Origin: Alistipes shahii WAL 8301
GTDB taxonomy: Bacteria; Bacteroidota; Bacteroidia; Bacteroidales; Rikenellaceae
Length of the DNA: 64,000 bases
Reading direction: 5' to 3'
NCBI RefSeq assembly: GCF_025145845.1
Contig: NZ_CP102253.1
Coordinates: forward strand, 1,054,001 to 1,118,000
Within the stretch, counting starts at the first letter, position 1, and every line of letters starts with the position of its first letter. A program made the translations under genes and the position numbers. A model generated the notes under the pieces. The model ran no database searches and was not told where the DNA came from. It saw only the letters and a program-made list of their open reading frames with translations. Positions 48,769 to 57,870 of this stretch are shown here, in pieces.

Positions 48769-48806
48769 AAAAATCCCGGACGCCTTTTGCCGGCATCCGG
48801 GATTTG
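48769..48806 (-). terminator. Terminator after DHOD-like gene
   Basis: ATCCCGGACGCC pairs with GGCATCCGGGAT (one mismatch) around TTTTGCC; the A-run at 48769-48774 becomes a U-run on the minus strand. Confidence 0.8.
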
Positions 48807-48826
48807 CGTTCGAAACGACGCGGAGT

Positions 48827-49795
48827 CTACTCGGTATCGTGCGGGAAATATTTCATGTACTGCACGCGCTGGTAGAAATCGCCCTCCGAGGAGCCGTAAT
48901 CCATGCGTCCGCGGAATTCGTCGAGCGACTCGAAACCCTGGCGGGCGGCCCACGCGTCGATGAACCGGTTCATCTCCCCGATCACCTCGTAGCCGTATTT
49001 GTGGATCGCCGTGCAGACCTGCACCGCCGCCGCTCCGCAAAGCAGCGACTTGACCGCGGCGGCCCCGTCGTGGACGCCGGTCGAAACGGCGATGTCCAGC
49101 TGCGGGAGCGCATGGGCGCACAACGCCGTGCTGCGCAGGACGTTGCGCAGTTCGCCCGGCTCGCTGAACGGATCGCCGTTCACCAGGCACATCTTCTCGA
49201 TGTCGATGTCCGGCTCGAAAAAGCGGTTGTAGAGCACCAGTCCGCCGGCCCCGCGGCCCAGCAGCGCGTCGCCGACCGACAGTACGTTCGTAAGGCGCAT
49301 CGGCAGCTTCACCGACACGGGAATCGTCACCTCGGCGACAACCTTGCGCACGATGCCGGCATAGTGGCTCTCTATCTCCTGCGCCGAGGCCCGACGATCT
49401 GTCGGAAGCAGGAAGATATTCAGCTCCAATGCCGAAGCGCCGGCCTGCTGCATGGCCGCGGCATATTCGATCCACGCGTCGCCCGCGCCGGCGCAGTTGA
49501 TGCTGCCGATGACGGGAATGCCCGTCTTGGCGGCATCGGAAACCAACTCCAGCAACTCCGCCTTATAGGCTTCACCCAGATAGCGTTCGAGGTATTCCCC
49601 GGCGTCGCCGTAACCTTCCATACGGTCGAGCGAGGCGGCCTGACGGTAAATCTGCTCCTCGAAAATTGATTTCAGCACCACGGCGCCCGCGCCGTTGCGC
49701 ACGCACTGTTCGATGTTGGACACCGTGGCCGTATAGGGCGAACTGCTGACCACGATGGGACTGGAAAGGTCCAGCCCGAGATATTTCGCTTTCAT
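48827..49795 (-). CDS. Dihydroorotate dehydrogenase-like flavoprotein
   Basis: 322 residues, TIM-barrel FMN enzyme of the class 1 DHOD/PreA group. Visible motifs: LSSPIVVSSSPYTATVSNIEQ, GAGAVVLKSIFEEQI, IPVIGSINCAG, ALELNIFLLPTD, IPVSVKLPMRLTN, LVLYNRFFEPDIDIE, IAVSTGVHDGAAAVKSLLCGAAAVQVCTA. True pyrD with a membrane helix is present at 35263, so this copy probably reduces another pyrimidine-like or unrelated substrate. No N-terminal electron-transfer or C-terminal ferredoxin domain, and no partner subunit next to it. It starts 25 bases after gcvT on the same strand and is likely co-transcribed, but a shared pathway is not obvious. Confidence 0.85.
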   Translation of the reverse strand: MKAKYLGLDLSSPIVVSSSPYTATVSNIEQCVRNGAGAVVLKSIFEEQIYRQAASLDRMEGYGDAGEYLERYLGEAYKAELLELVSDAAKTGIPVIGSINCAGAGDAWIEYAAAMQQAGASALELNIFLLPTDRRASAQEIESHYAGIVRKVVAEVTIPVSVKLPMRLTNVLSVGDALLGRGAGGLVLYNRFFEPDIDIEKMCLVNGDPFSEPGELRNVLRSTALCAHALPQLDIAVSTGVHDGAAAVKSLLCGAAAVQVCTAIHKYGYEVIGEMNRFIDAWAARQGFESLDEFRGRMDYGSSEGDFYQRVQYMKYFPHDTE

Positions 49796-49820
49796 AGAAT
49801 AAATCGGTTGCGGTTTATGT

Positions 49821-50921
49821 TTATACGAACGGAATCTTCACCACTTCGGCCTTCACGGGTTTCTCGCGGATGACCACAGCGATTTCCGTGCCCGGCTTGG
49901 CATAGGCCGCCTCGACGTAACCCAACGCCACGCCGACTTTCAGGCAGGGCGACATGGTTCCGGAAGTGACATGTCCGATTTCGGTCCCGTCCGGCGCGGC
50001 GATCGCGTAGCCGTGGCGCGGAATGCCCCGCTCGACCATTTTCAGCCCCACCAGTTTGCGCCCCACGCCCTCGGCCTTGAGCCGCTCCATCGCGGCGCGG
50101 TCGATGAAATCCTTGCCCTCGGCGAATTTCGTGATCCACCCCAACCCGGCTTCGAGCGGCGACGTAGTGTCGTCGATGTCGTTGCCGTAGAGGCAGAAGC
50201 CCTTTTCCAGACGCAGGGTGTCGCGCGCGCCGAGACCGATGTTTTTCAGCCCGAACTCCGCGCCGGCCTCCCAGAGGGCTTTCCAGAGTTTGTCGCCGTC
50301 TTCGTTGGCGACGTAGATCTCGCAGCCGCCCGACCCGGTGTAACCCGTGATCGAAAGGATGGCGTCGCACCCGGCGACGGGCATCTTCTTAAAGGTATAA
50401 TACTCCATCCCTTCCACCGGCTCGGCACACATCTTCTGCACGATCTTCATAGCCAGCGGTCCCTGCACGGCCAGCTGGCAGATCTCGTCCGAGGCATTGT
50501 AAAGCTCCCTGCCGTGGCCCGCCTCCATGCCGAAGGCCTTTCCCTCGGCGCAGATATGCTTCCAGTCCTTGTCGATATTGGCGGCGTTGACGCAGAGCAT
50601 GTAGGTTTCGGCGTCGACGCGGTAAACCAGGATGTCGTCGACGATGCCCCCGCGGCCGTTGGGCATGCAGGTGTACTGCACCTTGCCGTCGAAGAGCTTC
50701 GAAACGTCGTTGGTCGTGATGCGTTGCAGCAAATCGAGCGCCCGGGGACCCTTGACCCAGATTTCGCCCATGTGGCTCACGTCGAAGACCCCGGCGCCGT
50801 TGCGCACGGCCATGTGCTCGTCGTTGATGCCCGTGAATTCGATGGGCATGTTGTATCCCGCGAATTCGGCCATCTTGGCGCCCGCGGCGATGTGGTACTT
50901 GGTGAATACGGTGGTTTTCAT
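49821..50921 (-). CDS. gcvT: Aminomethyltransferase, glycine cleavage T protein
   Basis: 366 residues. Family start KTTVFTKYHIAAGAKMAEFAGYNMPIEF, then HMAVRNGAGVFDVSHMGEI, the folate-site region TNDVSKLFDGKVQYTCMPNGRGGIVDDILVYR, ITGYTGSGGCEIY, and a C-terminal barrel with VTSGTMSPCLKVGVALGYV. It transfers the methylene unit from the aminomethyl-lipoyl H protein to tetrahydrofolate, releasing ammonia. The P and H protein genes are not in this window. A DHOD-like gene follows on the same strand after 25 bases. The 86 bases before the start hold no clear -7 box. Confidence 0.95.
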   Translation of the reverse strand: MKTTVFTKYHIAAGAKMAEFAGYNMPIEFTGINDEHMAVRNGAGVFDVSHMGEIWVKGPRALDLLQRITTNDVSKLFDGKVQYTCMPNGRGGIVDDILVYRVDAETYMLCVNAANIDKDWKHICAEGKAFGMEAGHGRELYNASDEICQLAVQGPLAMKIVQKMCAEPVEGMEYYTFKKMPVAGCDAILSITGYTGSGGCEIYVANEDGDKLWKALWEAGAEFGLKNIGLGARDTLRLEKGFCLYGNDIDDTTSPLEAGLGWITKFAEGKDFIDRAAMERLKAEGVGRKLVGLKMVERGIPRHGYAIAAPDGTEIGHVTSGTMSPCLKVGVALGYVEAAYAKPGTEIAVVIREKPVKAEVVKIPFV

Positions 50922-51007
50922 ATGTAACGAGTGTTTGATGCAGGCTTCATGTATTCAAAATTCCTCCGAAATCTCCCGTTGGAAAGAGAGACTTGCAGCA
51001 CAACAAA

Positions 51008-52216
51008 TCATTCCGAACGGCGCTTCACGCCCAGGCGCGGACAGCGGTGGAACTCCTTCGTGCGGTCGAACAGGTAGCGGTAGGTGGTGTGCACCTTGTG
51101 GCGCGTAGCACAGACGTAGGTCTCGATCATGCGGTTCATCACGGGGTTGAAATCGCCGATCCACGCCAGCTCCATCGACTTGTAGGGATTCTTCGTCCGC
51201 TCGAGGAACTGCCAGTACTTGACCATGATGGCCGACTCGACGCCCTTGCCGTGGAACTCCGGCGTGATGCCGAAGATGATGCCGAAAATGCGGTCGCACG
51301 ACTTGCGCACCTTCAGGTCCCACATCAGCCGCAGCTTCTGCCGCAAGCCGAATTTGCCGTTGAATTTGCCGATCAGGCGGTTCAGGTCGGGAACGGTGAT
51401 GAAAAATCCGATCGGCTCTTCGTTGAAATAGGCGAAGAAAATGATGTTGGGGTCGATGATCGGTTTCATCTCCCGGACCATCTCCAGCGCCTCCTCCTGC
51501 GTCATCGGCTTGACGCCCGAGAACAAGGCCCACGCCTTGTTGTAAATGACGCGAAAACTCTCGGCGGCCTCCTCCAGATTGTTCATGTCGATGTTCTCGA
51601 CCCGGTAACCCGGCACGGTGTAGAGACGCTCGGCGCGGGCGAAAATCTGCTTGTTGGCCTCCGAATCGTTCACCCGCCAGATAAAACTGTGCTGATTGAA
51701 ATAATTCTTAAAACCATAGTTTTCGAACAACTCCTTGTAATAGGGCGGATTGTAGGGATTCTTGTAGAGGGGCTGGAATTCGTAGCCCTCGACCAGCAGC
51801 CCCCACCAGTCGCGCCGCTGTCCGAAGTTGATCGGGCCGTCCATGGCCTCCATGCCGCGGCTGGCCAGCCACATGCGCGAGGCTTCGAACAGCATGTCGG
51901 CGACCTGCTGGTCGTCGATCGACTCGAAGAACCCGCAGCCGCCCGTGGGCTGCTCCTCGATCGAAGCCTTCTCGCGGTTGTAGAACGCCGCGATGCGGCC
52001 GACAAGCTCGCCCCGGGCGTCGCGCGCCACCCAGCGGATGGCCTCGCCGTCGGCGAAAAGTTCGTTTTTCGACGGGTTGAAAACCTCGAGGACATCCACG
52101 TCCAGCGGGCAGACCCAGTTGCGGTTTCCCTTATAGATTCGTTTCGGAAAGTCCAGCCACTCGCGCTCCAGGGCGGGAGTGGTGACCTCCTGCAGGGTAT
52201 ATTTCTCCTTGTTCAT
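51008..52216 (-). CDS. GNAT-like protein of the YghO family
   Basis: 402 residues, no signal peptide or membrane helix. The C-terminal half has GNAT-fold features (IIFFAYFNEEPIGFFITVPD, IIFGITPEFHGKGVESAIMVKYWQF with the acetyl-CoA-binding turn, MELAWIGDFNPVMNRMIE). The N-terminal half holds VCPLDVDVLEVFNPSKNELF and AMDGPINFGQRRDWWGLLVEGYE. The whole resembles the uncharacterised E. coli YghO group. Substrate unknown; acetyl transfer is inferred from fold only. It is divergently transcribed from the receiver/PEP-synthase-like gene, their ATGs lying 88 bases apart with overlapping promoter regions. Confidence 0.8.
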   Translation of the reverse strand: MNKEKYTLQEVTTPALEREWLDFPKRIYKGNRNWVCPLDVDVLEVFNPSKNELFADGEAIRWVARDARGELVGRIAAFYNREKASIEEQPTGGCGFFESIDDQQVADMLFEASRMWLASRGMEAMDGPINFGQRRDWWGLLVEGYEFQPLYKNPYNPPYYKELFENYGFKNYFNQHSFIWRVNDSEANKQIFARAERLYTVPGYRVENIDMNNLEEAAESFRVIYNKAWALFSGVKPMTQEEALEMVREMKPIIDPNIIFFAYFNEEPIGFFITVPDLNRLIGKFNGKFGLRQKLRLMWDLKVRKSCDRIFGIIFGITPEFHGKGVESAIMVKYWQFLERTKNPYKSMELAWIGDFNPVMNRMIETYVCATRHKVHTTYRYLFDRTKEFHRCPRLGVKRRSE

Positions 52217-52250
52217 CTTGTCTTGCGGTTATTTTCAGCGTTTCCGATTT

Positions 52251-52258
52251 CAAAGGTA
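52251..52258 (-). promoter_or_regulatory. -7 box of YghO-like gene
   Basis: TACCTTTG on the minus strand, 34 bases before its ATG at 52216. Confidence 0.62.
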
Positions 52259-52271
52259 ACAATTTTTTCCT

Positions 52272-52279
52272 TATTTTTG
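52272..52279 (+). promoter_or_regulatory. -7 box of receiver/PEP-synthase-like gene
   Basis: TATTTTTG, 25 bases before the ATG at 52305 and 13 bases from the opposing -7 box, so the two polymerase sites overlap. Confidence 0.6.
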
Positions 52280-52304
52280 TTGGTAGAACAAATTTAGCAT
52301 CCGA

Positions 52305-55286
52305 ATGAACAAAAGCCTGGAACAATACATGCCCGACGGGAGCAAAGTCCCCTACCGCTTCATGAAATACCGCATCCACAAAATCCTGCTCGTATGTTGC
52401 AGCTACGACGGGTACATCCTGGAGGAGGACGGGCACATCGAGTCGCAGATCAACCAGGAGTACATCGACCTCAACATGTCGAACCCGCCGTCGCTGACGC
52501 GCGTCAGCTCGACCGCCGAGGCGCTGGAGGCGCTGGACCGGGACGATTCGTTCGATTTCATCCTCACGATGTACAACGTCGGCGAACCCGACGTTTTTTC
52601 GTTCGCCAAGATCGTCAAGGAGCGGCACCCCAACACCCCCGTGGCGCTGCTGACCTCCTTTTCGAAGGATATTTACCGCCGCATCGAGGAGCAGGACCGC
52701 TCGGGACTGGACTACATCTTCTCGTGGCACGGCAACACGGAACTGATCATCGCCATCATCAAGCTGATCGAGGACAAGATGAACGCCGACGAGGACATCC
52801 GCGAAGGGGGCGTGCAGGCCATCCTTCTGGTCGAGGACTCGATCCGCTTCTATTCCACCTATTTACCGGAGATCTACAAACTGCTGCTGCTGCAAAACAC
52901 CGAATTCCTGAAGGACGCCTTCAACGAGCAGCAGCAGGTGCTGCGCAAACGCGCACGCCCGAAAATCCTGCTGGCGCGCTGCTACGAGGAGGCCGTGGAA
53001 CTGTACGAGCGTTACAAGAAAAACCTGCTGGGCGTGATCTCCGACGTGGGGTTCGTGCTCCGCCGCAACGACCCGCCCGAGAGCGAGAAACTCGACGCCG
53101 GCATCGACCTCTGCCGCCGCATCCGGGAGGATAACCCGCTGATGCCCGTACTGTTGCAGTCGTCGCAGGTGGCTTTCGGCAAACAGGCCGCGGAGCTGGG
53201 TGCGGGATTCATCGCCAAGAACTCCAAGACGCTGCTCTCGCAGCTGCACGACTACATCGCCAAAGAGTTCGCCTTCGGCGACTTCGTTTTCAAGGACCCA
53301 GACACGGGCGCCGAAATCGGCCGCGCGAAGGACCTGACGCAGATGCAGCAGATGATCGCCACGATCCCCGACCGGGCGTTCGAATACCACACCTCGCAGA
53401 ATCACCTCTCGAAATGGCTCTACTCGCGGGGACTGTTCCCGCTGGCGTCGTCGATCCGCCAGTATAACAAGAGCCACTTCTCGTCGGTCGAAGAACACCG
53501 CCGCGTGCTGGTAGGACTCATCCGCGACTACCGCACGCTGCTCGGGCAGGGCGTCGTGGCGCGTTTCGACACCGAGACCTACTCCGACGCCGTGGCCTTC
53601 GCGCGCATCGGCGAGGGTTCGCTCGGCGGCAAGGCCCGCGGCTTGGCGTTTATGAACTCGATGCTTATGAAACACCGCCAGTACGACAAGCACGAAAACG
53701 TGCGCATCATGATCCCGCGGTCGGTGGTCATCGCCACGGAGTTCTTCGACGACTTCATCCGCCACAACGGACTGAAATACATCATCTCGCAGGATTTTTC
53801 CGACGAGGAGATCCTCTCGGAATTCGTCAGCTCGGTACTCCCGTTCCGGTTGCGCGAGGCGCTGAAAAGCTACATCCGCACCGTGCGCACGCCGCTGGCC
53901 ATCCGCTCGTCGTCGAAGCTCGAAGACTCGCACTACCAACCCTTCGCCGGCATCTACTCGACCTACATGATCCCCTACGTCGACAACGAGGACCAGATGC
54001 TGCGCCTGCTGCTCAAGGCGGTCAAAAGCGTCTACGCCTCGGTCTATTTCGCGGCGTCGAGGGCCTACATCCAGTCGTCGCAGAACCTCATCTCGGAGGA
54101 GAAGATGGCCGTGATCATCCAGGAAGTGTGCGGCACGGAGCAGGACGGGCTGTACTTCCCCACCTGTTCGGGCGTGGCCCGCTCGATCAACTACTACCCC
54201 ATCGGCGACGAACGCCCGGAGGACGGCGTCTGCAACATCGCCATGGGCCTGGGCAAACTGGTCGTGGACGGCGGACGCACGCTGCGCTTCTCGCCCCGCT
54301 ACCCGCAGAAGGTGCTCCAGACCTCGACGCCCGAACTGGCGCTGCGCGACACGCAGAACGAGGTGCTCGCCCTGAGCCTGCGGCCCGAGGAGTTCCGCAC
54401 GTCGATCGACGACGCGGTGAACCTGCGCCGGCTGGGACTCACCCAGATCGGCGGCTTCCGCAACTCGAAATTCGTCTGCTCGGTCTGGGACCGCGAGAAC
54501 GAACGCATCTCCGACAGCCCGTTCGACCAGGGACGCAAGGTCATCACGTTCAACAACATCCTCAAGTACAACACCTTCCCGCTGGCCGAAATCATCTCGG
54601 ACATCCTCACGATGGGCGCCGAGGAGATGCGCTGTCCCGTAGAGGTGGAATTCGCCGTCAACATGGACGTGGCGCCCGGACAGCGGCAGGTTTTCAACCT
54701 GTTGCAGATCCGTCCGATCATCGACAACCAGGACAACCGGTCCATCGACTGGAACGAGGTCGACGCCTCCCGCGCGCTGATCTACGGCGAGCAGGCCCTC
54801 GGCATCGGGCAGATGACCGACATCGCCGACATCATCTATGTGAAATCCGAGGCCTTCGACTCGCTCTCGACCGAGAAGATCGCCGAAGAGTTGCTGACGC
54901 TCAACAACCGCATGCGCGACCAGGGGCGGCCGTACATCCTCGTGGGACCCGGCCGCTGGGGCTCCTCGGACCCGTTCCTCGGGGTTCCGGTCAAGTGGAA
55001 CCACATCTCCGAGGCCAGGGTGATCGTCGAATGCGGCATCGAGAAGTTCGACGTGGAGCCTTCGCAGGGCACGCACTTCTTCCAGAACGTCACCTCGCTG
55101 GGCGTGGGTTACCTGACGATCAACCCCTTCCGCGGCGACGGCCTCTTCCGCGAAAAGGAACTCGACGCCCGACAGGCGCTGTACGACGGAACGTACCTGC
55201 GGCAGGTGCGCTTCGACAGCCCGCTGTGGGTCTGCATCGACGGGCGTTCGAACAAAGGCATGGTACGCGAAGGGAAAAACGATTAG
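52305..55286 (+). CDS. Hybrid of two receiver-like domains and a PEP-synthase-type ATP-grasp domain
   Basis: 993 residues. About 20-165 is a degenerate receiver fold (KILLVCCSYDGYILEEDG, FDFILTMYNVGEPD, VALLTSFSKD) lacking the central Asp. About 170-330 is a second, expanded receiver that keeps LLVEDS (E177, D178), ISDVGF (D247), LLQSSQ and a Lys in AKNSK. From about 430 follows the nucleotide-binding PPDK_N/PEP-synthase domain: IGEGSLGGKARGLAFMNSML, LAIRSSSKLEDSHYQPFAGIY, FNLLQIRPI, ILVGPGRWGSSDPFLGVPVKW. No swivelling phospho-His domain or C-terminal PEP barrel is present, so it cannot be a normal PEP synthase. Probably a phosphorylation-controlled ATP-dependent enzyme or sensor, conserved in Bacteroidota; function unknown. 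Confidence 0.82.
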   Translation: MNKSLEQYMPDGSKVPYRFMKYRIHKILLVCCSYDGYILEEDGHIESQINQEYIDLNMSNPPSLTRVSSTAEALEALDRDDSFDFILTMYNVGEPDVFSFAKIVKERHPNTPVALLTSFSKDIYRRIEEQDRSGLDYIFSWHGNTELIIAIIKLIEDKMNADEDIREGGVQAILLVEDSIRFYSTYLPEIYKLLLLQNTEFLKDAFNEQQQVLRKRARPKILLARCYEEAVELYERYKKNLLGVISDVGFVLRRNDPPESEKLDAGIDLCRRIREDNPLMPVLLQSSQVAFGKQAAELGAGFIAKNSKTLLSQLHDYIAKEFAFGDFVFKDPDTGAEIGRAKDLTQMQQMIATIPDRAFEYHTSQNHLSKWLYSRGLFPLASSIRQYNKSHFSSVEEHRRVLVGLIRDYRTLLGQGVVARFDTETYSDAVAFARIGEGSLGGKARGLAFMNSMLMKHRQYDKHENVRIMIPRSVVIATEFFDDFIRHNGLKYIISQDFSDEEILSEFVSSVLPFRLREALKSYIRTVRTPLAIRSSSKLEDSHYQPFAGIYSTYMIPYVDNEDQMLRLLLKAVKSVYASVYFAASRAYIQSSQNLISEEKMAVIIQEVCGTEQDGLYFPTCSGVARSINYYPIGDERPEDGVCNIAMGLGKLVVDGGRTLRFSPRYPQKVLQTSTPELALRDTQNEVLALSLRPEEFRTSIDDAVNLRRLGLTQIGGFRNSKFVCSVWDRENERISDSPFDQGRKVITFNNILKYNTFPLAEIISDILTMGAEEMRCPVEVEFAVNMDVAPGQRQVFNLLQIRPIIDNQDNRSIDWNEVDASRALIYGEQALGIGQMTDIADIIYVKSEAFDSLSTEKIAEELLTLNNRMRDQGRPYILVGPGRWGSSDPFLGVPVKWNHISEARVIVECGIEKFDVEPSQGTHFFQNVTSLGVGYLTINPFRGDGLFREKELDARQALYDGTYLRQVRFDSPLWVCIDGRSNKGMVREGKND

Positions 55287-55336
55287 GATTTTAAATAAAT
55301 TTCCCCGAAAAGATTACAATCTGTCGGAAATATTTT

Positions 55337-55344
55337 TATATTTG
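55337..55344 (+). promoter_or_regulatory. -7 box of gdhA
   Basis: TATATTTG, 54 bases before the gdhA ATG; no correctly spaced TTTG upstream. Confidence 0.65.
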
Positions 55345-55398
55345 TGAAAAGATAGAATCCGAACAGGAGATGCAAACCAACCAAAAACCGATAGAGCT

Positions 55399-56736
55399 AT
55401 GAACGTTAACAAAATTATGGCGGAACTCGAGCGCAAGCACCCCGGCGAAAGCGAATACCTGCAAGCCGTGCGCGAAGTTCTGATGACCGTGGAGGATGCT
55501 TACAACCAGCACCCGGAATTCGAGGCAAACCGCATCGCCGAACGCATCGTGGAACCCGACCGAACCTTCACGTTCAAGGTCGTATGGGTCGACGACAAGG
55601 GCGACGTGCAGGTGAACACGGGCTACCGCGTGCAGTTCAACAACGCCATCGGCCCCTACAAGGGCGGACTGCGCTTCCACCCCTCGGTGAACCCCTCGAT
55701 CCTGAAGTTCCTCGGTTTCGAGCAGATCTTCAAGAACGCGCTGACGACCCTTCCGATGGGCGGCGCGAAGGGCGGTTCGGATTTCAACCCCAAAGGCAAG
55801 TCGGACCGTGAGGTGATGCGCTTCTGCCAGGCCTTCATGACCGAACTGTGGCGTCACATCGGTCCGCAGACCGACGTTCCGGCAGGCGACATCGGCGTCG
55901 GCGGACGCGAAATCGGCTATCTCTACGGCATGTACCGCAAGCTGGCCCAGGAGAACACCGGCGTGCTGACGGGCAAGGGCATGACCTACGGCGGTTCGCT
56001 GATCCGTCCCGAGGCGACGGGCTTCGGAGCCGTCTATTTCCTGCGTCAGATGCTCGAAAAGGCCGGCATGGACATCAAGGGCCAGACCATCGCCATCTCG
56101 GGCTTCGGCAACGTGGCCTGGGGCGCGGCGACGAAGGCCACGGAACTGGGCGCCAAGGTGGTGACGATCTCGGGTCCCGACGGATACATCTACGATCCTG
56201 CGGGTCTCGACGCCGAGAAGATCGCCTACATGCTCGAACTGCGCGCGTCGAACAACGACGTGGTGGAGCCATACGCCGCGAAATTCCCCGGCTCGCAGTT
56301 CTTCGCGGGCAAGAAACCGTGGGAGGTCAAGGTGGACATCGCCATGCCGTGCGCCACGCAGAACGAGCTGGACGGCGAGGACGCCAAACAGCTGCTGGCC
56401 AACGGCGTGAAGGTCGTGGCCGAGGTTTCGAACATGGGCTGCCGCCCGGAGGCCATCGACGCCTTCATCGCGGCGAAGATTCCCTACGGACCGGGCAAGG
56501 CCGTGAACGCCGGCGGCGTGGCCACGTCGGGTCTCGAAATGACGCAGAACTCGCAGAAACTCAACTGGACGGCCGAGGAGGTCGACGCCAAGCTGCACCA
56601 GATCATGTCGTCGATCCACCACGCCTGCGTGGAGTACGGCACCGAGAAGGACGGCTACCTCAACTACATGAAGGGCGCGAACATCGCGGGCTTTATGAAA
56701 GTCGCCAAGTCGATGGTCGAGCAGGGAGTCATATAG
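55399..56736 (+). CDS. gdhA: NADP-specific glutamate dehydrogenase
   Basis: 445 residues, the usual size of the hexameric bacterial enzyme. Motifs: GYRVQFNNAIGPYKGGLRFHPSVN with the substrate-binding Lys, LTTLPMGGAKGGSDFNPKGKSD with the catalytic Lys, PAGDIGVGGREIGYLYGMY, and the Rossmann loop IAISGFGNVAWGAATKATELG. It aminates 2-oxoglutarate with ammonia and NADPH, the main ammonia-assimilation route in gut Bacteroidota. Monocistronic, with its own promoter and terminator. Confidence 0.97.
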   Translation: MNVNKIMAELERKHPGESEYLQAVREVLMTVEDAYNQHPEFEANRIAERIVEPDRTFTFKVVWVDDKGDVQVNTGYRVQFNNAIGPYKGGLRFHPSVNPSILKFLGFEQIFKNALTTLPMGGAKGGSDFNPKGKSDREVMRFCQAFMTELWRHIGPQTDVPAGDIGVGGREIGYLYGMYRKLAQENTGVLTGKGMTYGGSLIRPEATGFGAVYFLRQMLEKAGMDIKGQTIAISGFGNVAWGAATKATELGAKVVTISGPDGYIYDPAGLDAEKIAYMLELRASNNDVVEPYAAKFPGSQFFAGKKPWEVKVDIAMPCATQNELDGEDAKQLLANGVKVVAEVSNMGCRPEAIDAFIAAKIPYGPGKAVNAGGVATSGLEMTQNSQKLNWTAEEVDAKLHQIMSSIHHACVEYGTEKDGYLNYMKGANIAGFMKVAKSMVEQGVI

Positions 56737-56753
56737 GCCGATTTTTTTCCATG

Positions 56754-56787
56754 AAAAAAGGCGAACTCTCTTCAAGTTCGCCTTTTT
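56754..56787 (+). terminator. Terminator after gdhA
   Basis: AAAAAAGGCGAACT pairs with AGTTCGCCTTTTTT around CTCTTCA. Confidence 0.9.
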
Positions 56788-56902
56788 TGTCTCCCCCCTG
56801 CATCTATAAATAATATAATGCAAGCTGCGCCCCTGAATTGGAAGGAACAGTACATTTTTGAGAAAAAACACGACACGGAGAAACACGTCAGATATTAAAC
56901 CG

Positions 56903-57736
56903 ATGCGTCCATATATCTTATTAATCAGCCTTGCGCTGTCATCGTGCGCCGCTTCGCAGTGTCCGCAGCTTTACATGAACCGGACGCGGGGTTCCGCCCC
57001 GTGTTATTTCACCGACGAATACGGCCACGCCGTTTTCGGGAATGCCCGCTACGAAGACGCCCGGCAGTTTATCGGCGACCGGGCCGCCGTACGGCTCAAC
57101 GGCAAATGGGGGTTCATCGACCCCTCGGGCGCAACGGCCGTCCCCCTGCAATACGACTGGTGCGGCAGTTTCGGGGAATACGGGTTCGACAAGAGCGTCG
57201 CGATGGTCAAAAACGAAGTCGACAAATTCAAAGTGCCGATTCTCTCGGATTGCCCGACGGCCCTGATCGACCGGAAAGGCAACCGGATCACGCCGTTCTA
57301 CGGGTTCATCTTCCCGGTCCGGGACAAGGTGGCGTTCGTGAACGACGGTCGCACGGATTTCGCGGACACCCGGTTGCAGAACCTGGGCTTCGCCGACGGG
57401 AAATGGGGCTGCGTCGATCCGAAAGGCCGCCTCGTCGTGCCGTGCGTCTATGAGCTGGCGTACCTGCTCATAGCCACCCCCGGATTCACAATCGTCCGGC
57501 GCGACGGCAAGTGGGGCATGCTGAACGACCGCGGCCGACCGATCGTCCCGTGCGTCTACGACGCTGTTTATTACAAGGAGGGACATACCGTCATCGACAC
57601 GCAGGCCGACACGTCAGAAGCCGGAAAGAGCGTCGCGGCTCCGAACGGCGGTTTCCGGGAAAAACTGCTCTACATGCAGAAAGAGGGCGAAACAGAGATT
57701 TTCACCGAGAAAGGCAGACGGGTGCGCGGTCAATAA
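56903..57736 (+). CDS. WG-repeat lipoprotein
   Basis: 277 residues from the ATG at 56903 (MRPYILLISLALSSC, lipidated C15). It contains WG repeats: LNGKWGFIDPSGATAVPLQY, FADGKWGCVDPKGRLVVPCVYE and RRDGKWGMLNDRGRPIVPCVYD. These beta-rich repeats form a binding platform in secreted and surface proteins; no enzyme motif is present. Several cysteines (five after the lipobox) may form disulphides. It lies alone between the gdhA terminator and a terminator shared with pgi. No clear promoter box. Function unknown. Confidence 0.82.
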   Translation: MRPYILLISLALSSCAASQCPQLYMNRTRGSAPCYFTDEYGHAVFGNARYEDARQFIGDRAAVRLNGKWGFIDPSGATAVPLQYDWCGSFGEYGFDKSVAMVKNEVDKFKVPILSDCPTALIDRKGNRITPFYGFIFPVRDKVAFVNDGRTDFADTRLQNLGFADGKWGCVDPKGRLVVPCVYELAYLLIATPGFTIVRRDGKWGMLNDRGRPIVPCVYDAVYYKEGHTVIDTQADTSEAGKSVAAPNGGFREKLLYMQKEGETEIFTEKGRRVRGQ

Positions 57737-57754
57737 ACGCCGCGGCCAATAAAT

Positions 57755-57790
57755 AAAAAAAGCCAATCCCCGGCGGGAATTGGCTTTTTC
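57755..57790. terminator. Bidirectional terminator between WG-repeat gene and pgi
   Basis: AAAAAGCCAATCCC pairs with GGGAATTGGCTTTTT with one bulged base, loop CGGC. Confidence 0.85.
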
Positions 57791-57870
57791 GGTATCGGCT
57801 TTAGAAACCAGCCGGATGGAAGCGCAGGAGCGGCTCGGAAACGCCGCCGCCCACGCCCCTGAAACCCGTT

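Noticed and set aside
52863..55076. 737-codon minus-strand frame opposite the receiver hybrid gene
   Set aside because: Reverse shadow of a high-GC gene, no motifs.
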